Source: Terriglobia bacterium
Lineage (GTDB): Bacteria; Acidobacteriota; Terriglobia; Bryobacterales; Bryobacteraceae
Direction: 5' to 3'
Assembly: GCA_020073445.1 (NCBI GenBank)
Contig: JAIQFE010000003.1
Location: forward strand, 124,001 to 188,000
Length of the DNA stretch: 64,000 nucleotides
Position numbers and translations under genes: made by a program. This document shows, piece by piece, positions 18,030 through 26,479 of this stretch; positions within the stretch are counted from its first letter, which is position 1; the number at the start of each line of letters is the position of its first letter. Below the pieces are notes generated by a model. The model was not told where the DNA came from. It saw only the letters and a list, made by a program, of their open reading frames with translations, and ran no database searches.

Positions 18030-19775
18030 CTACCGGCCTTCCCCTTTACCTTTTATGTTGATAACTTCTTCGATTGTCATGGTTGCGGCAGCGGCCTGGC
18101 GCTGGTAATCCTCCAGGCGCGTCCGTTCCTCGTCTTCGGCTACGGCGCGCAAGCTCAATCCGATCTTCTTTTCGGCTTCATTCATTTTCACGATCTTAAA
18201 GTCGTACTCGTCGCCGATCGGTAACGGCGTGTCGCTTGCGTCACCGCGATCCGGCATGGCCGGAATCTCCGACTTGTGGCACAGCGCTTCCACCCCGGGC
18301 GCCAGCTCCACGAACACTCCAAACTGCGCTCCACGGCACACCCGGCCCCGCACCAGATCGCCCACTTCGTGCGACCTGAAAAAGCTCTCCCAGGAATCCG
18401 GCTGGAGCTGCTTCACGCCCAGCGACAGCCGCCGGTTGGGTGCGTCGATATTCAAAATCACGGCCTGCATCACCTGGCCCTTTTTTACCACTTCCGACGG
18501 ATGCTTCACGTGCTTGGTCCAGGAAAGATCGGAGACATGCACCAGCCCATCCACGCCTTCCTCGATTTCCAGAAACGCGCCGAAATCCGTCAGCTTCCGC
18601 ACCCGGCCCTCGACTACGCTGCCGATACTGTAGCGGTCGCCCACCGTGGTCCACGGATCCGCCTCCAATTGCTTGATTCCTAGAGAGACGCGGCGGTCTT
18701 TCTGTTTCACTTCCAGAACTACCGCTTCCACCTGATCCCCCACCTTCACCAGCTTGGTGGGATGCTTCATCCGGCGGCTCCAGGTCATTTCCGAGATGTG
18801 GATGAGGCCTTCCACCCCCGGCTCGATCTCCACAAAGGCGCCGTAATCGGTGGTGGTCATTACGCGCCCGATCACCCGGCTGCCGGCCGGATAACGCTCG
18901 GTCAGCGACTCCCACGGATCGGGCCGCAGCTGCCGGATCCCCAGCGAAATGCGCTCTTTCTCGCGGTCGAACTTCAGAACCTTGACGGTGATCTCTTCGC
19001 CCACGTGGACCACGGCCGAGGGATGCCCCACGCGCCCGTGCGACATGTCGCTCACGTGCAGCAGGCCGTCGATGCCGCCCAGATCCACAAACGCGCCGTA
19101 TTCGGTGAGATTCTTGACCACGCCCGGCACCACCGCGCCCTCGAACAAATGGTCCAGGGCATTGGCCTTGCGCGCCTTGAGATCTTCTTCGAGAGCCAGC
19201 TTGCGCGAGACCACCACGTTGCCCCGCCGCCGGTTCAGCTTGATGACCTTGACCGGAATGTCCTGGCCCACCAGCGAATCCATATCGTGCGAAGGCCGCA
19301 CATCCACCTGCGAGCCGGGCATGAACGCGGGCACGCCCACGTCCACCATCAGTCCGCCCTTGGTCCGCTCCGTTACGTGACCGGAGATCAGAAGCTGCTC
19401 GCGCATGGCGCGCTCCAGCGTGTCCCAGATGCGCAGCCGCGCGGCTTTCGAGTACGACAGCAGGACGTAGCCTTCCTGCGGAGGCCCGTGCCGGTCGATC
19501 ATCACGTCGATGGCATCGCCCTGCTTGAACGCCACCGTGCCGTCCGGCTGGCGCAATTGCTCAATGGGGACAATCCCCTCTAGCTTGTATCCGAAGTCGA
19601 CGATGACTTCGGTGGGCGTGACTTTGACCACGTGGCCCTCTAGCAACTCGCCTTCCGTGGGCGGAGCTAGATGGCTGTAGTCCTCGATGAGGTGTTCGAG
19701 ATCGTCTTCGGCCGGGTAAGCGGCTTCGGGATCCCGTCCGACCTCCAGATCACGATCTTCGCTGCCGTTTGCCAT
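18030..19775 (-). CDS. rpsA: 30S ribosomal protein S1
   Basis: This protein helps recruit mRNA to the 30S ribosomal subunit. The 581-residue protein has six S1 (OB-fold) repeats after an acidic N-terminus. Repeats 3 to 6 are the most regular, each with a G-x-V...(Y/F)GAF(V/L)-(D/E)-(L/I) core followed by GLxHxS (for example GLLHVSDMSHGRVGHPS and GLVHVSDLSWTKHVKHPS). The start is ATG 19775. It is the first gene of a - strand operon with the HU/IHF-like gene, the HIT gene and a small membrane protein gene. A sigma70-type promoter lies 43-71 bp upstream. Confidence 0.96.
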   Translation of the reverse strand: MANGSEDRDLEVGRDPEAAYPAEDDLEHLIEDYSHLAPPTEGELLEGHVVKVTPTEVIVDFGYKLEGIVPIEQLRQPDGTVAFKQGDAIDVMIDRHGPPQEGYVLLSYSKAARLRIWDTLERAMREQLLISGHVTERTKGGLMVDVGVPAFMPGSQVDVRPSHDMDSLVGQDIPVKVIKLNRRRGNVVVSRKLALEEDLKARKANALDHLFEGAVVPGVVKNLTEYGAFVDLGGIDGLLHVSDMSHGRVGHPSAVVHVGEEITVKVLKFDREKERISLGIRQLRPDPWESLTERYPAGSRVIGRVMTTTDYGAFVEIEPGVEGLIHISEMTWSRRMKHPTKLVKVGDQVEAVVLEVKQKDRRVSLGIKQLEADPWTTVGDRYSIGSVVEGRVRKLTDFGAFLEIEEGVDGLVHVSDLSWTKHVKHPSEVVKKGQVMQAVILNIDAPNRRLSLGVKQLQPDSWESFFRSHEVGDLVRGRVCRGAQFGVFVELAPGVEALCHKSEIPAMPDRGDASDTPLPIGDEYDFKIVKMNEAEKKIGLSLRAVAEDEERTRLEDYQRQAAAATMTIEEVINIKGKGEGR

Positions 19776-19817
19776 CGCCTAAGTCTCGACAAATCGTTGA
19801 TAGCTCAGTACTTCAGA

Positions 19818-19846
19818 ACTATAACCGACGTGGATGGCCTTGTCAA
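19818..19846 (-). promoter_or_regulatory. Sigma70-type promoter for the rpsA operon
   Basis: Read on the - strand, TTGACA (19846-19841), a 17-nt spacer, and TATAGT (19823-19818). This is a near-consensus promoter oriented toward rpsA. The predicted start near 19811 leaves a leader of about 35 nt. Confidence 0.75.
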
Positions 19847-19999
19847 CTTAGGGGTTTAGGGGGTAGTGGGTCAGTTTGAGCATCCAGAAGATTTAACTAT
19901 TGCTGCAAAATTCGAGTGAACGTTTGCTGATCTGGTCGTCAGAGCTTGGCCTGCTATCTTAGAATCCGGTCCTGGCGGGGCCTGGAAGGATAGAAAAAC

Positions 20000-20030
20000 T
20001 TGATATCACAGGTACCCCTGCCGCTATAAT
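20000..20030 (+). promoter_or_regulatory. Candidate promoter with consensus -10 and no downstream gene
   Basis: TTGATA (20000-20005) is followed 19 nt later by a perfect TATAAT (20025-20030). The 19-nt spacer is longer than ideal. Downstream, 20031-20141 contains no credible coding gene and meets the 3' end of a convergent gene, so any transcript would be a short RNA. The rest of 19847-20141 shows nothing else recognisable. Confidence 0.45.
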
Positions 20031-20036
20031 GTCCGG

Positions 20037-20140
20037 CGGCTATTTAGTGCCATGGGAGTAGAAGAGTTTGCGTCCCTGGTCGGTTGGCATATAGACCGTG
20101 ACTTCTCGGCAGCCTGAACGGCACGCAGCGCAGTGGAGGC
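20037..20140 (+). ncRNA. Possible small structured RNA (candidate only)
   Basis: Downstream of the orphan promoter the sequence can fold as a nested rod: GTGCC (20047-20051) with GGCAC (20120-20124), AGAAG (20060-20064) with CTTCT (20102-20106), and GGTC (20078-20081) with GACC (20094-20097). Unpaired flanks lie between stems. A closing stem, an asymmetric internal bubble and a terminal hairpin are reminiscent of 6S-like RNAs, but no family signature was recognised. A 21-codon ORF inside lacks a ribosome-binding site. Termination is not evident. Confidence 0.25.
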
Positions 20141-20141
20141 C

Positions 20142-20603
20142 CTAGTCCTCGATCTCCCGCATCAATCGCTCGACTTGGCGGACATACTGCGGGTAGGGAT
20201 TATAAGTGAACAGCTTTTCCTTCACCGTCTTGCCCTTGTACTGCGGACCCTCGGCAAGCTGCTCGGTGATGTAGTCGATGCCGGCCGGCACCGATTCGAA
20301 ACCGCTCTGGGTCGAGTCCCAGCCCCAGCGATTATTCATCCTCTGGTAAGCTCCGCAGGTGCTCTCCACCAGCGATATCGCCGGTAGCAGCCGGTAATCC
20401 AGCTCGTGGGAGTCTGCGGCCTGCAAGTATTCCTGCACATGAAGCGGGCCGGGACAATCGTAGGCTTTGAAAAAGGCCTCCAGCCGCATAACGCGTGGAT
20501 CCCTGAGGGGCAGAGTACTGTCGCTGGCCACGGCCGCGCAGGCCGTCAATCCAAGCACAATACCTCGCGCCATGCGTCCGAACGTTGGGGAGAAGCTAGT
20601 CAT
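20142..20603 (-). CDS. Secreted glucosaminidase/lysozyme-like protein
   Basis: The 153-residue protein has an N-terminal signal sequence (GIVLGLTACAAVAS). Its mature region resembles the lysozyme-like/glucosaminidase fold. LLPAISLVESTCG carries the probable catalytic Glu, followed by MNNRWGWDSTQSGFESVPAGIDYI and a C-terminal YNPYPQYVRQVERLM. It probably cleaves or binds peptidoglycan in the periplasm. An alternative start at 20573 would also leave a signal peptide. It stands alone between two divergent or convergent gaps. Confidence 0.7.
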   Translation of the reverse strand: MTSFSPTFGRMARGIVLGLTACAAVASDSTLPLRDPRVMRLEAFFKAYDCPGPLHVQEYLQAADSHELDYRLLPAISLVESTCGAYQRMNNRWGWDSTQSGFESVPAGIDYITEQLAEGPQYKGKTVKEKLFTYNPYPQYVRQVERLMREIED

Positions 20604-20742
20604 TCACCAGAAGTAGTGTCGCTGCCGTCTCGACCGTATCCAAAAGTCAGATACGATGGGGCAGATTTATGTTTCCCATGAAATCCCGCAGAGGACAAGC
20701 CCAGAAAAATCTAGGACTTATAGTACTCGGAGCAAGCGATAC

Positions 20743-21096
20743 TCAGTCGTCTGATTCGCCGGCGGGTTGGGAAGATGCTTTCAGCTCCATTATAACAAGC
20801 TGGTCGCCATTGGGCAGCTGCAGGGCAATCCCGAACTCGTACTGGGCCGTTTCCGATTCGCGCACACTGGTAACCGGAATTTCGCGCGGATCGGAGAACG
20901 AAAAGGTCACGCCTTCGATCGGGATGGTGAATTTCCAGGATGGGCCGCCGAGTTCCAGCGTCTCCGAAGTGAAATCGGTGACGGTTCCGATGGCGTCGAA
21001 GAACAGGGAGGACGCCCACATGCGAACTTTTAGCGGCGGCCTGTCTTCCTTCCAACGGTCAAAGAACAACCGGGCGTCGTCGGGGGTTGCAATCAT
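20743..21096 (-). CDS. Hypothetical protein
   Basis: The 117-residue protein is not recognised. It starts MIATPDDARLFFDRWKEDRP and is predicted to be soluble and mainly beta-stranded, with an acidic tail (SSQPAGESDD). Codon usage matches the neighbours, and it lies 24 bp downstream of the GMC oxidoreductase gene's 3' end side on the same strand in the same direction. The N-terminal pattern (ATPxDAxxFFxxWKxxxPPLKV) resembles small conserved acidobacterial proteins, but no function can be assigned. Confidence 0.6.
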   Translation of the reverse strand: MIATPDDARLFFDRWKEDRPPLKVRMWASSLFFDAIGTVTDFTSETLELGGPSWKFTIPIEGVTFSFSDPREIPVTSVRESETAQYEFGIALQLPNGDQLVIMELKASSQPAGESDD

Positions 21097-21120
21097 TCTG
21101 TCGCGCTCATCCGGCGCCCC

Positions 21121-22830
21121 TCATCCAACAATGACTTTCCAGTTTTTCACTAAATGCTCCGCGGTGCGCCATGCGAGCGCCTGCACGGTTAGTGTTGGAT
21201 TGCGCGCGCCCATGGTGCCCATCACCGATCCGCCCAGGATCCCGAGATTGGGAGTCTCATGCGAGAAGCCCCACTTATCGACGACATTGGTCTCGGGATT
21301 ATCACCCATGCGCGTTCCGCCCGTGGCGTGCGTCGAGAGCCCTCCGCCGAATCCTGCGCCTCCGGTTACTTCTATCGCGCCAGCCGCGCGGAACCAGTCC
21401 TGCGTTTTCTTCGCCGCGTAATCCGTCGCGCGGGTTTCGTTGTCGCGGGGCCCGGTGGTGATGCGGATCACCGGGTCGCCCAGAGGATCTTTCACCTGCG
21501 GGTCCAGATCCAGGAACTGGTCTTCGTAGGGAAGGCTGGTGGTCTGAAGATAGGCCGGAGCGGTGCGGCCCGCGTTTTCACGGATGAACGCCTTCCACTT
21601 CGAGCCCCACTGCGGCGCGCGGCCGAACGTGCCCATCCCGGCCGCCGCGATGGGATGCTTCTCGTGATACACGTGCAGGCTCGAACCGCCTATAAATCCG
21701 AGACCGGCGTGATCGAAATTGTCGTCGGCCCATTCGTCGATCACCACTCCTTGAGCGATGGCTCCGTACCAGACGTTGATATCGAACGGGAACAGAGCCG
21801 TCAGCGCACTGTTCCAGTGTCCGAAATGATGCTTTCCGACTTGGCCGTGGTTATTCGACAGGCCGTTGGGATACGCTTTCGACTTCGACAACAGCAGCAA
21901 GCGCGCGTTCTCGTATGCGTAGGACGCGACTAGCACCACCTTGGATGGCTGAAAGTATTCCTTGCCGTCGCGAATGTAGAGCACGCCGCTGGTCTTGCCG
22001 TTGTTGTCTGTTTGGATGCGGGTAACTTGTGCGTTGTCGAAGATCGAGAAGTTCTTGAACTTCTGCGCGGCGGGGATTGTGGTCACCGCCGTCGAGTTCT
22101 TAGCGTTCACGTGGCAGCCGCCGCGGTCGCAATAGCCGTGATAGGCGCAGGCCGGACGCCCGCGGTACTCCTGCGAGTTGATCGCCGCCGGTCCGCGGAA
22201 CGGATTCCAGCCCAGCGATTTCCCAGCCTTGGTCATCAGATCCGTGAAATCGGTGTCGCGCAGCGGAGGCATGGGATAGTCGCGCTGGCGCGGTCCTTCG
22301 AAGTTGCTGCCGCGGCCGGTGAGCTTGCCCTGGATGTTCCCGGCGCGGCCGGAGACACCGACTTCGTGCTCGATGATGTCGTAATACGGCTCCAGGTCCT
22401 CGTAGGCGATGGGCCAGTCTTCTACTGTCGATCCCTTCGGAATCGAGCTAGGTCCATAGCGTTTGATCGACGACGAGCGCACCTTGAAGTCCCACGGATT
22501 AAACCGCCAGCTCTGCGCGTGGTAGTGGATCGACGTGCCGCCGATCGCATTCATCATGGGATGGGCGTTCCCGCGCGTTGTGGGCGACGTCAGGCTGTTG
22601 CGCACCGTGGGGATTTCACCCGCGACTTTGTGGCCGGTGGTTACCAGGCCGCGGACGTTGTTATAGATCTCGTCGGCGTGGAAGAATTTGCCTGGCTCCT
22701 TGGTCATCCAGGTGCCGGCTTCGATCCCGGCGACTTTCAAACCCGCGCGCGCCAGAGGCAGCACAGCGACGCCGCCCGCGGCGCCCAGCCCGATCACGAC
22801 CACATCCACAGGTTTGAGGTTGATGGCCAT
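21121..22830 (-). CDS. GMC family FAD-dependent oxidoreductase
   Basis: The 569-residue glucose-methanol-choline oxidoreductase probably oxidises a sugar or alcohol. The FAD-binding Rossmann motif VVVIGLGAAGGVAVLPLARAG is at the N-terminus. The C-terminal catalytic region has STHATGGTRMG (conserved His) and MGARNPTLTVQALAWR (second catalytic residue, Asn). It resembles the flavoprotein subunit of gluconate dehydrogenases, but neither a subunit-3 nor a cytochrome c gene is adjacent. I used ATG 22830, the natural family start. The longer open frame upstream overlaps the Uma2 gene and is not coding. No Tat signal is present, so the mature location depends on an unseen partner. Confidence 0.92.
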   Translation of the reverse strand: MAINLKPVDVVVIGLGAAGGVAVLPLARAGLKVAGIEAGTWMTKEPGKFFHADEIYNNVRGLVTTGHKVAGEIPTVRNSLTSPTTRGNAHPMMNAIGGTSIHYHAQSWRFNPWDFKVRSSSIKRYGPSSIPKGSTVEDWPIAYEDLEPYYDIIEHEVGVSGRAGNIQGKLTGRGSNFEGPRQRDYPMPPLRDTDFTDLMTKAGKSLGWNPFRGPAAINSQEYRGRPACAYHGYCDRGGCHVNAKNSTAVTTIPAAQKFKNFSIFDNAQVTRIQTDNNGKTSGVLYIRDGKEYFQPSKVVLVASYAYENARLLLLSKSKAYPNGLSNNHGQVGKHHFGHWNSALTALFPFDINVWYGAIAQGVVIDEWADDNFDHAGLGFIGGSSLHVYHEKHPIAAAGMGTFGRAPQWGSKWKAFIRENAGRTAPAYLQTTSLPYEDQFLDLDPQVKDPLGDPVIRITTGPRDNETRATDYAAKKTQDWFRAAGAIEVTGGAGFGGGLSTHATGGTRMGDNPETNVVDKWGFSHETPNLGILGGSVMGTMGARNPTLTVQALAWRTAEHLVKNWKVIVG

Positions 22831-22841
22831 GGCTCCGGTTC

Positions 22842-23453
22842 TTATGCTTCGGGAGAAGGTCTGTCGGCAGGGGCGGCGTCGCCCCCGAGTGTCACTTTGT
22901 CGTAGATATCGTTCACAGCGATTGTGCAGCCCACGCTGTCGAACCGGCAGGCTGCTTCCATGCCAGCCGATTCGGAAAGCAGCCAATCGCCGCTCGGCTG
23001 GCGCCGGAAGATCTCGATGCGCGGTTCGGACTGCGAGACTAGCGCGTATCCCTGAAGGGATTCGAGCGTCCGATATTGGGCGAACTTGAATCCACGGTCG
23101 TAAGCTTCTGTCGAAGGGGAAAGAACTTCGACAATCAAAGTCGGATTCAGAACAGTGTCGTGGCGGCCATCCCCATACTGGGGCGGGTCGCATACAACGA
23201 CGATGTCGGGATACGTGTAAAGACCGGTCCCGCTCACGCGCACCCGCATGACGCTGGTGGTTACCACGCATGGGCCTTTCTTCAGCGCGATGCCCAGTTC
23301 GCAGGCCAGATTGCCGATGATAATGGCGTGCGGATGCGCGCCGCCCGACATCGCATACATGCGGCCGTTGAAGTACTCGCTGCGGGTCTCGGCCGCACGC
23401 TCGATTTCCAGATACTGCTCGGGCGTTATGCGGACCTGCGCCTGCGCGGACAT
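22842..23453 (-). CDS. Uma2 family (DUF820) putative nuclease
   Basis: The 203-residue Uma2 protein has a PD-(D/E)xK-like fold. The core residues are visible in TYPDIVVVCDPP (Asp), TLIVEVLSPSTEAYDRGFKFAQYR (Glu and the conserved R-G-x-K-F-xx-Y). Uma2 proteins are often numerous in multicellular cyanobacteria and Acidobacteriota and are suspected nucleases, but their role is unknown. It ends 11 bp before the GMC gene, and whether the two are functionally linked is unclear. Confidence 0.9.
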   Translation of the reverse strand: MSAQAQVRITPEQYLEIERAAETRSEYFNGRMYAMSGGAHPHAIIIGNLACELGIALKKGPCVVTTSVMRVRVSGTGLYTYPDIVVVCDPPQYGDGRHDTVLNPTLIVEVLSPSTEAYDRGFKFAQYRTLESLQGYALVSQSEPRIEIFRRQPSGDWLLSESAGMEAACRFDSVGCTIAVNDIYDKVTLGGDAAPADRPSPEA

Positions 23454-23489
23454 ATTGTTATCTTAGCGCCGGAATGAAATGCCCCGATA

Positions 23490-24059
23490 TCACCCTGCCG
23501 CACGCGGAACAACTTCATCCACGATGTGGTCCAGCGCTTCCCAATCCGTGAGGTCGTGATCGCGCGACGTGTCCGTGCTGGCTCCCTGCGCCTTGGCGAT
23601 GCGTTTCATCACAAAGCGGATCAAGAAGTTGTACTTGGTGTAGCTGAGTGCGCCCGCCACGCCGTGAACCTTGGATGGATGCCACCCGGTGTCGTGCAGG
23701 AAGCCATCGATCATCTTCCGGACATCGGCAGCAGCTTCCGTCCGGCGCTCGGGAGTCGCATCTGGGTCCGAGGCGCCCGCTTCCGACAGGCTCACCGACA
23801 GGAAGATCGTACGCATGCATTCCAACTCGTCGCGAAAGCGTTTGACGAAGCTGGCCATCTCCTTTTCATGCTTCTCCTGATGAACCGAAGCCGCTAGGAC
23901 CGCAGCATCGTAAGCTTCCATCGAGAAATCGGGGGGCAATTCGGCGGCGTCGACAACATCCGCGGAGTACCCACGGGACCGAATTGTCGCCGCAATGTGT
24001 TCGGCGATGCGCCGCGTGTGGCCTTCCCGGGTCGCGTACAGAACTAGAATCGGTTTCAT
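23490..24059 (-). CDS. Flavodoxin-domain protein, HemG-like
   Basis: The 189-residue protein has a flavodoxin fold with the FMN phosphate loop YATREGHTRRIAEHIA at residues 8-23 and SVSLSEAGASDP further on. The region DTGWHPSKVHGVAGALSYTKYNFLIRFVMKRIAK matches the menaquinone-dependent protoporphyrinogen IX dehydrogenase HemG. It may oxidise protoporphyrinogen IX, or be another FMN oxidoreductase. It sits 15 bp after the efflux adaptor gene on the same strand. Confidence 0.82.
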   Translation of the reverse strand: MKPILVLYATREGHTRRIAEHIAATIRSRGYSADVVDAAELPPDFSMEAYDAAVLAASVHQEKHEKEMASFVKRFRDELECMRTIFLSVSLSEAGASDPDATPERRTEAAADVRKMIDGFLHDTGWHPSKVHGVAGALSYTKYNFLIRFVMKRIAKAQGASTDTSRDHDLTDWEALDHIVDEVVPRAAG

Positions 24060-24074
24060 TGCTACGCCACGATC

Positions 24075-25292
24075 TTACTGCAGAACCGGCTCTACCAGCG
24101 CCCCATCCTTCAGCGGTTTCTCCGAAGGCAGTGCGACCGCATCGCCGTCCTTCAACTCCTTGACCTGCGTACGAGTCGTGTTGTTGACGCCCTGCGTAAT
24201 CGTGCGCCAGCGGATGTGATCGCCTTCCAGGACGTAGACGCCGGTCTTCCCCTGCTCGCGACGCACGGCTTCCTTGGGGATCGTAACCGCGTTCTCTACC
24301 GTCTCCGAGACGATGACGGCATTCACGTTCGTGCCGGGCAGCAGATCCATGTCCGGATTCTCGATATTGCAGGTCACCTCGCCCACCTGGCGCGCGCCCA
24401 TGGTGACGATTTCGTTGGGCGTACGATCCACCGTGCCTTTCCATTGACGTCCGGGAAGCGCATCCCAGGTGATGGTCACCGGCATGCCTTTCATGACGCG
24501 GCCCAAGTCTGGCTCGTCGACGTAAACCTTCACATGGACGTGATCCAGACGGCCGATGGATGCCACCAGATCGCCCGCGCTCAAGTACGCGCCCGGTTTG
24601 AGATCGAACTGGTAGACGGTGCCGGCGATCGGCGATCGCACCACGCTCATCCGGATGCGGGCTTCGGCCAGTTGTGCGGCCGTCTTGGCTTCGTCCAATC
24701 GCGCTTCCGCCCCGCTGTGATCGGACGGCGTGACCAGCGAAGCGCGCTGCTGCTGCAGAGCCTGAATCTGCGCCTGCGCGCGATCCACGGCCTCTTTCGC
24801 CGTGCGCACTTCGATCTCGGTCCCGGCCTTTTTGTCGCGCAGCCGCACCGACGACGCATATTGGTCCTGGGCGATTTTCAACTCCAGCTTGGCCTTGTCG
24901 ATGGCGGTATCGATCACGGCGCGATCGGCCGCCCGGCCGCCCTGCGAGAGCACCTGCATCTCCGCCCGGATCGCGGCCTGGCGGGCTTCCGCGGTTTTCA
25001 GCTCCGCCTGCGCGTCGGAGGAATCCAGCTCTACCAGCGTTTGCCCGATCTCGACGCGTTGGCCGCGCTGGACCAGGATCTTCTTCACGGCGCCGGAGCG
25101 TTCGGCGCGCGCGACGCCGGACTCCACCGGCTCGACTTTGCCGTTGGTCGAGACCAGGCTCGAGATGCTCTCGCGAGCCACCCGCGCGAAGGTGACTTGC
25201 GGCGGCCGCCCGCGTTGCTGCTCCAGGTTCCAGAACACCGCCCCGGCGATGGCCAGCACGATCAGGGTGAGCCAGACGCGTTTAGATTTCAT
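24075..25292 (-). CDS. Efflux periplasmic adaptor (HlyD/MacA-like)
   Basis: The 405-residue membrane-fusion protein has an N-terminal membrane anchor (VWLTLIVLAIAGAVFW), a barrel-sandwich start (ISSLVSTNGKVEPV...VQRGQRVEIGQTLVELD), a long coiled-coil hairpin rich in Ala, Gln and Glu (residues 85-190), and a return segment (RSPIAGTVYQFDLKPGAYLSAGDLVASIG). It would link an inner-membrane exporter, of RND or ABC MacB type, to an outer-membrane channel. No transporter or TolC gene is adjacent, which is unusual for this family. Confidence 0.9.
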   Translation of the reverse strand: MKSKRVWLTLIVLAIAGAVFWNLEQQRGRPPQVTFARVARESISSLVSTNGKVEPVESGVARAERSGAVKKILVQRGQRVEIGQTLVELDSSDAQAELKTAEARQAAIRAEMQVLSQGGRAADRAVIDTAIDKAKLELKIAQDQYASSVRLRDKKAGTEIEVRTAKEAVDRAQAQIQALQQQRASLVTPSDHSGAEARLDEAKTAAQLAEARIRMSVVRSPIAGTVYQFDLKPGAYLSAGDLVASIGRLDHVHVKVYVDEPDLGRVMKGMPVTITWDALPGRQWKGTVDRTPNEIVTMGARQVGEVTCNIENPDMDLLPGTNVNAVIVSETVENAVTIPKEAVRREQGKTGVYVLEGDHIRWRTITQGVNNTTRTQVKELKDGDAVALPSEKPLKDGALVEPVLQ

Positions 25293-25344
25293 GCAGGGCT
25301 TTGGACATGGCTTTTAACGGGACAGCGTTACACTACATATTCTC

Positions 25345-26049
25345 ATGCGGGCGTTAGTGTTTTCCGGCGGCGGCTTATTCGGCGCGTGGCAGGCCGGCGT
25401 CTGGAGCGTACTGGTAGACCATATCGTTCCCGATCTGATCGTCGGAGCTTCGGTGGGATCGCTCAACGGTTATGTGATCGCCAGCGGCGGAACCCCCGAG
25501 GAACTCCGGAGTATGTGGCTCGACCCCGCTTTCGCCCGTTTCGCCGATCTTCCGCACAACATCCGCCGGATGATGGCGCATTACACTCTTCGGATGCCGT
25601 TCGCGATCACTGCCACCGAACTGCCGCGGATGAAGCCGCGGATTTTTCACGATTCTGAAATCACCTGGCAACACTTAGCCGCGTCCTGCGCGCTTCCTCT
25701 CGCGCTGCCGCAGGTCCGCATCGGAACGCAGTGGTACTCAGATGGCGGGCTCCTGGGAGCGCTGCCTTCGTGGGCGGCGGCCGAGCTGGGAGCGACACAG
25801 ATTATCGGGCTCCAGGCGCTGCCGCAGCCGCCGTCCTGGTGGTTGGGGCAGGCGACACGTGCTTTTCGCGCGGTCGTGGGGCACAATCCTCCGGTTCCGC
25901 CGGGAATCGACGTTCTCGAAATTCGTCCCGGCCGGCCCCTCGGGTCGGTCCGGGACACCATCCAGTGGAAGCAGAGCAATATCGAGCGGTGGCTCGATCA
26001 GGGAGCCGAGGACGCGACGGTCGCTCTAAGTAAGCTGCGGGCGCTGTAA
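25345..26049 (+). CDS. Patatin-like phospholipase
   Basis: The 234-residue patatin-domain protein is probably a lipid acyl hydrolase. It has the oxyanion glycine-rich loop at the start (LVFSGGGLFGAWQAG), the nucleophile elbow G-x-S-x-G in VGASVGSLNG near residue 38, and the Asp of the catalytic dyad in WYSDGGLLG near residue 133. At 234 residues it is compact. It diverges from the efflux adaptor across 52 bp. Confidence 0.88.
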   Translation: MRALVFSGGGLFGAWQAGVWSVLVDHIVPDLIVGASVGSLNGYVIASGGTPEELRSMWLDPAFARFADLPHNIRRMMAHYTLRMPFAITATELPRMKPRIFHDSEITWQHLAASCALPLALPQVRIGTQWYSDGGLLGALPSWAAAELGATQIIGLQALPQPPSWWLGQATRAFRAVVGHNPPVPPGIDVLEIRPGRPLGSVRDTIQWKQSNIERWLDQGAEDATVALSKLRAL

Positions 26050-26106
26050 CCGAAAAAACATTTTTGTTCTGAATTGGTTTGATGCATAATGAAAATCGGA
26101 ACGCCC

Positions 26107-26451
26107 ATGCAGACGTACCGTATCCACCGCCTGAAGGAACACTTACGCAATCAGGTCCGCTTCGCGCCGCACGTGAGCGGGACTGCCACGGTGAAGCCTC
26201 GCGACTACCAGCCCGCCGCCACAGGCGCGGACCTGGTGGAGGCCGAGACTCCGTATGCTGCCTTCTTTGCCCTTCGGGATACGCCGGCCCCACTGGAAGT
26301 CGGCGATGTCTTGGAATCCGCTTCGGACGGATCCCTGCGGATCTTCAAGTTCGTCGGATTCGAAGAGGCGCAATGGGCTCTGCCCGAGCAGAAACCGGTC
26401 GCGGCTGGCCCGACCCCCGCAAGTGACGAGCCCGCACCCGCGCTCTCCTAA
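26107..26451 (+). CDS. Conserved hypothetical protein
   Basis: The protein of about 114 residues is of unknown function. It starts MQTYRIHRLKEHLRNQVRF and contains a VKPRDY motif, a predicted beta region (LEVGDVLESASDGSLRIFKFVGFEEAQW) and a Pro/Ala-rich tail. An in-frame ATG 18 nt upstream (26089) is an alternative start, but 26107 is preceded by GGA and gives a more natural N-terminus. The compact soluble composition suggests a small cytoplasmic protein. Confidence 0.65.
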   Translation: MQTYRIHRLKEHLRNQVRFAPHVSGTATVKPRDYQPAATGADLVEAETPYAAFFALRDTPAPLEVGDVLESASDGSLRIFKFVGFEEAQWALPEQKPVAAGPTPASDEPAPALS

Positions 26452-26479
26452 GCCCGCGTTACAATAAAGGCGACAGCAC

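Noticed and set aside
22831-23271. N-terminal extension of the GMC oxidoreductase reading frame
   Set aside because: It overlaps the Uma2 gene, is Arg-rich, and family members begin at the Rossmann motif close to ATG 22830.
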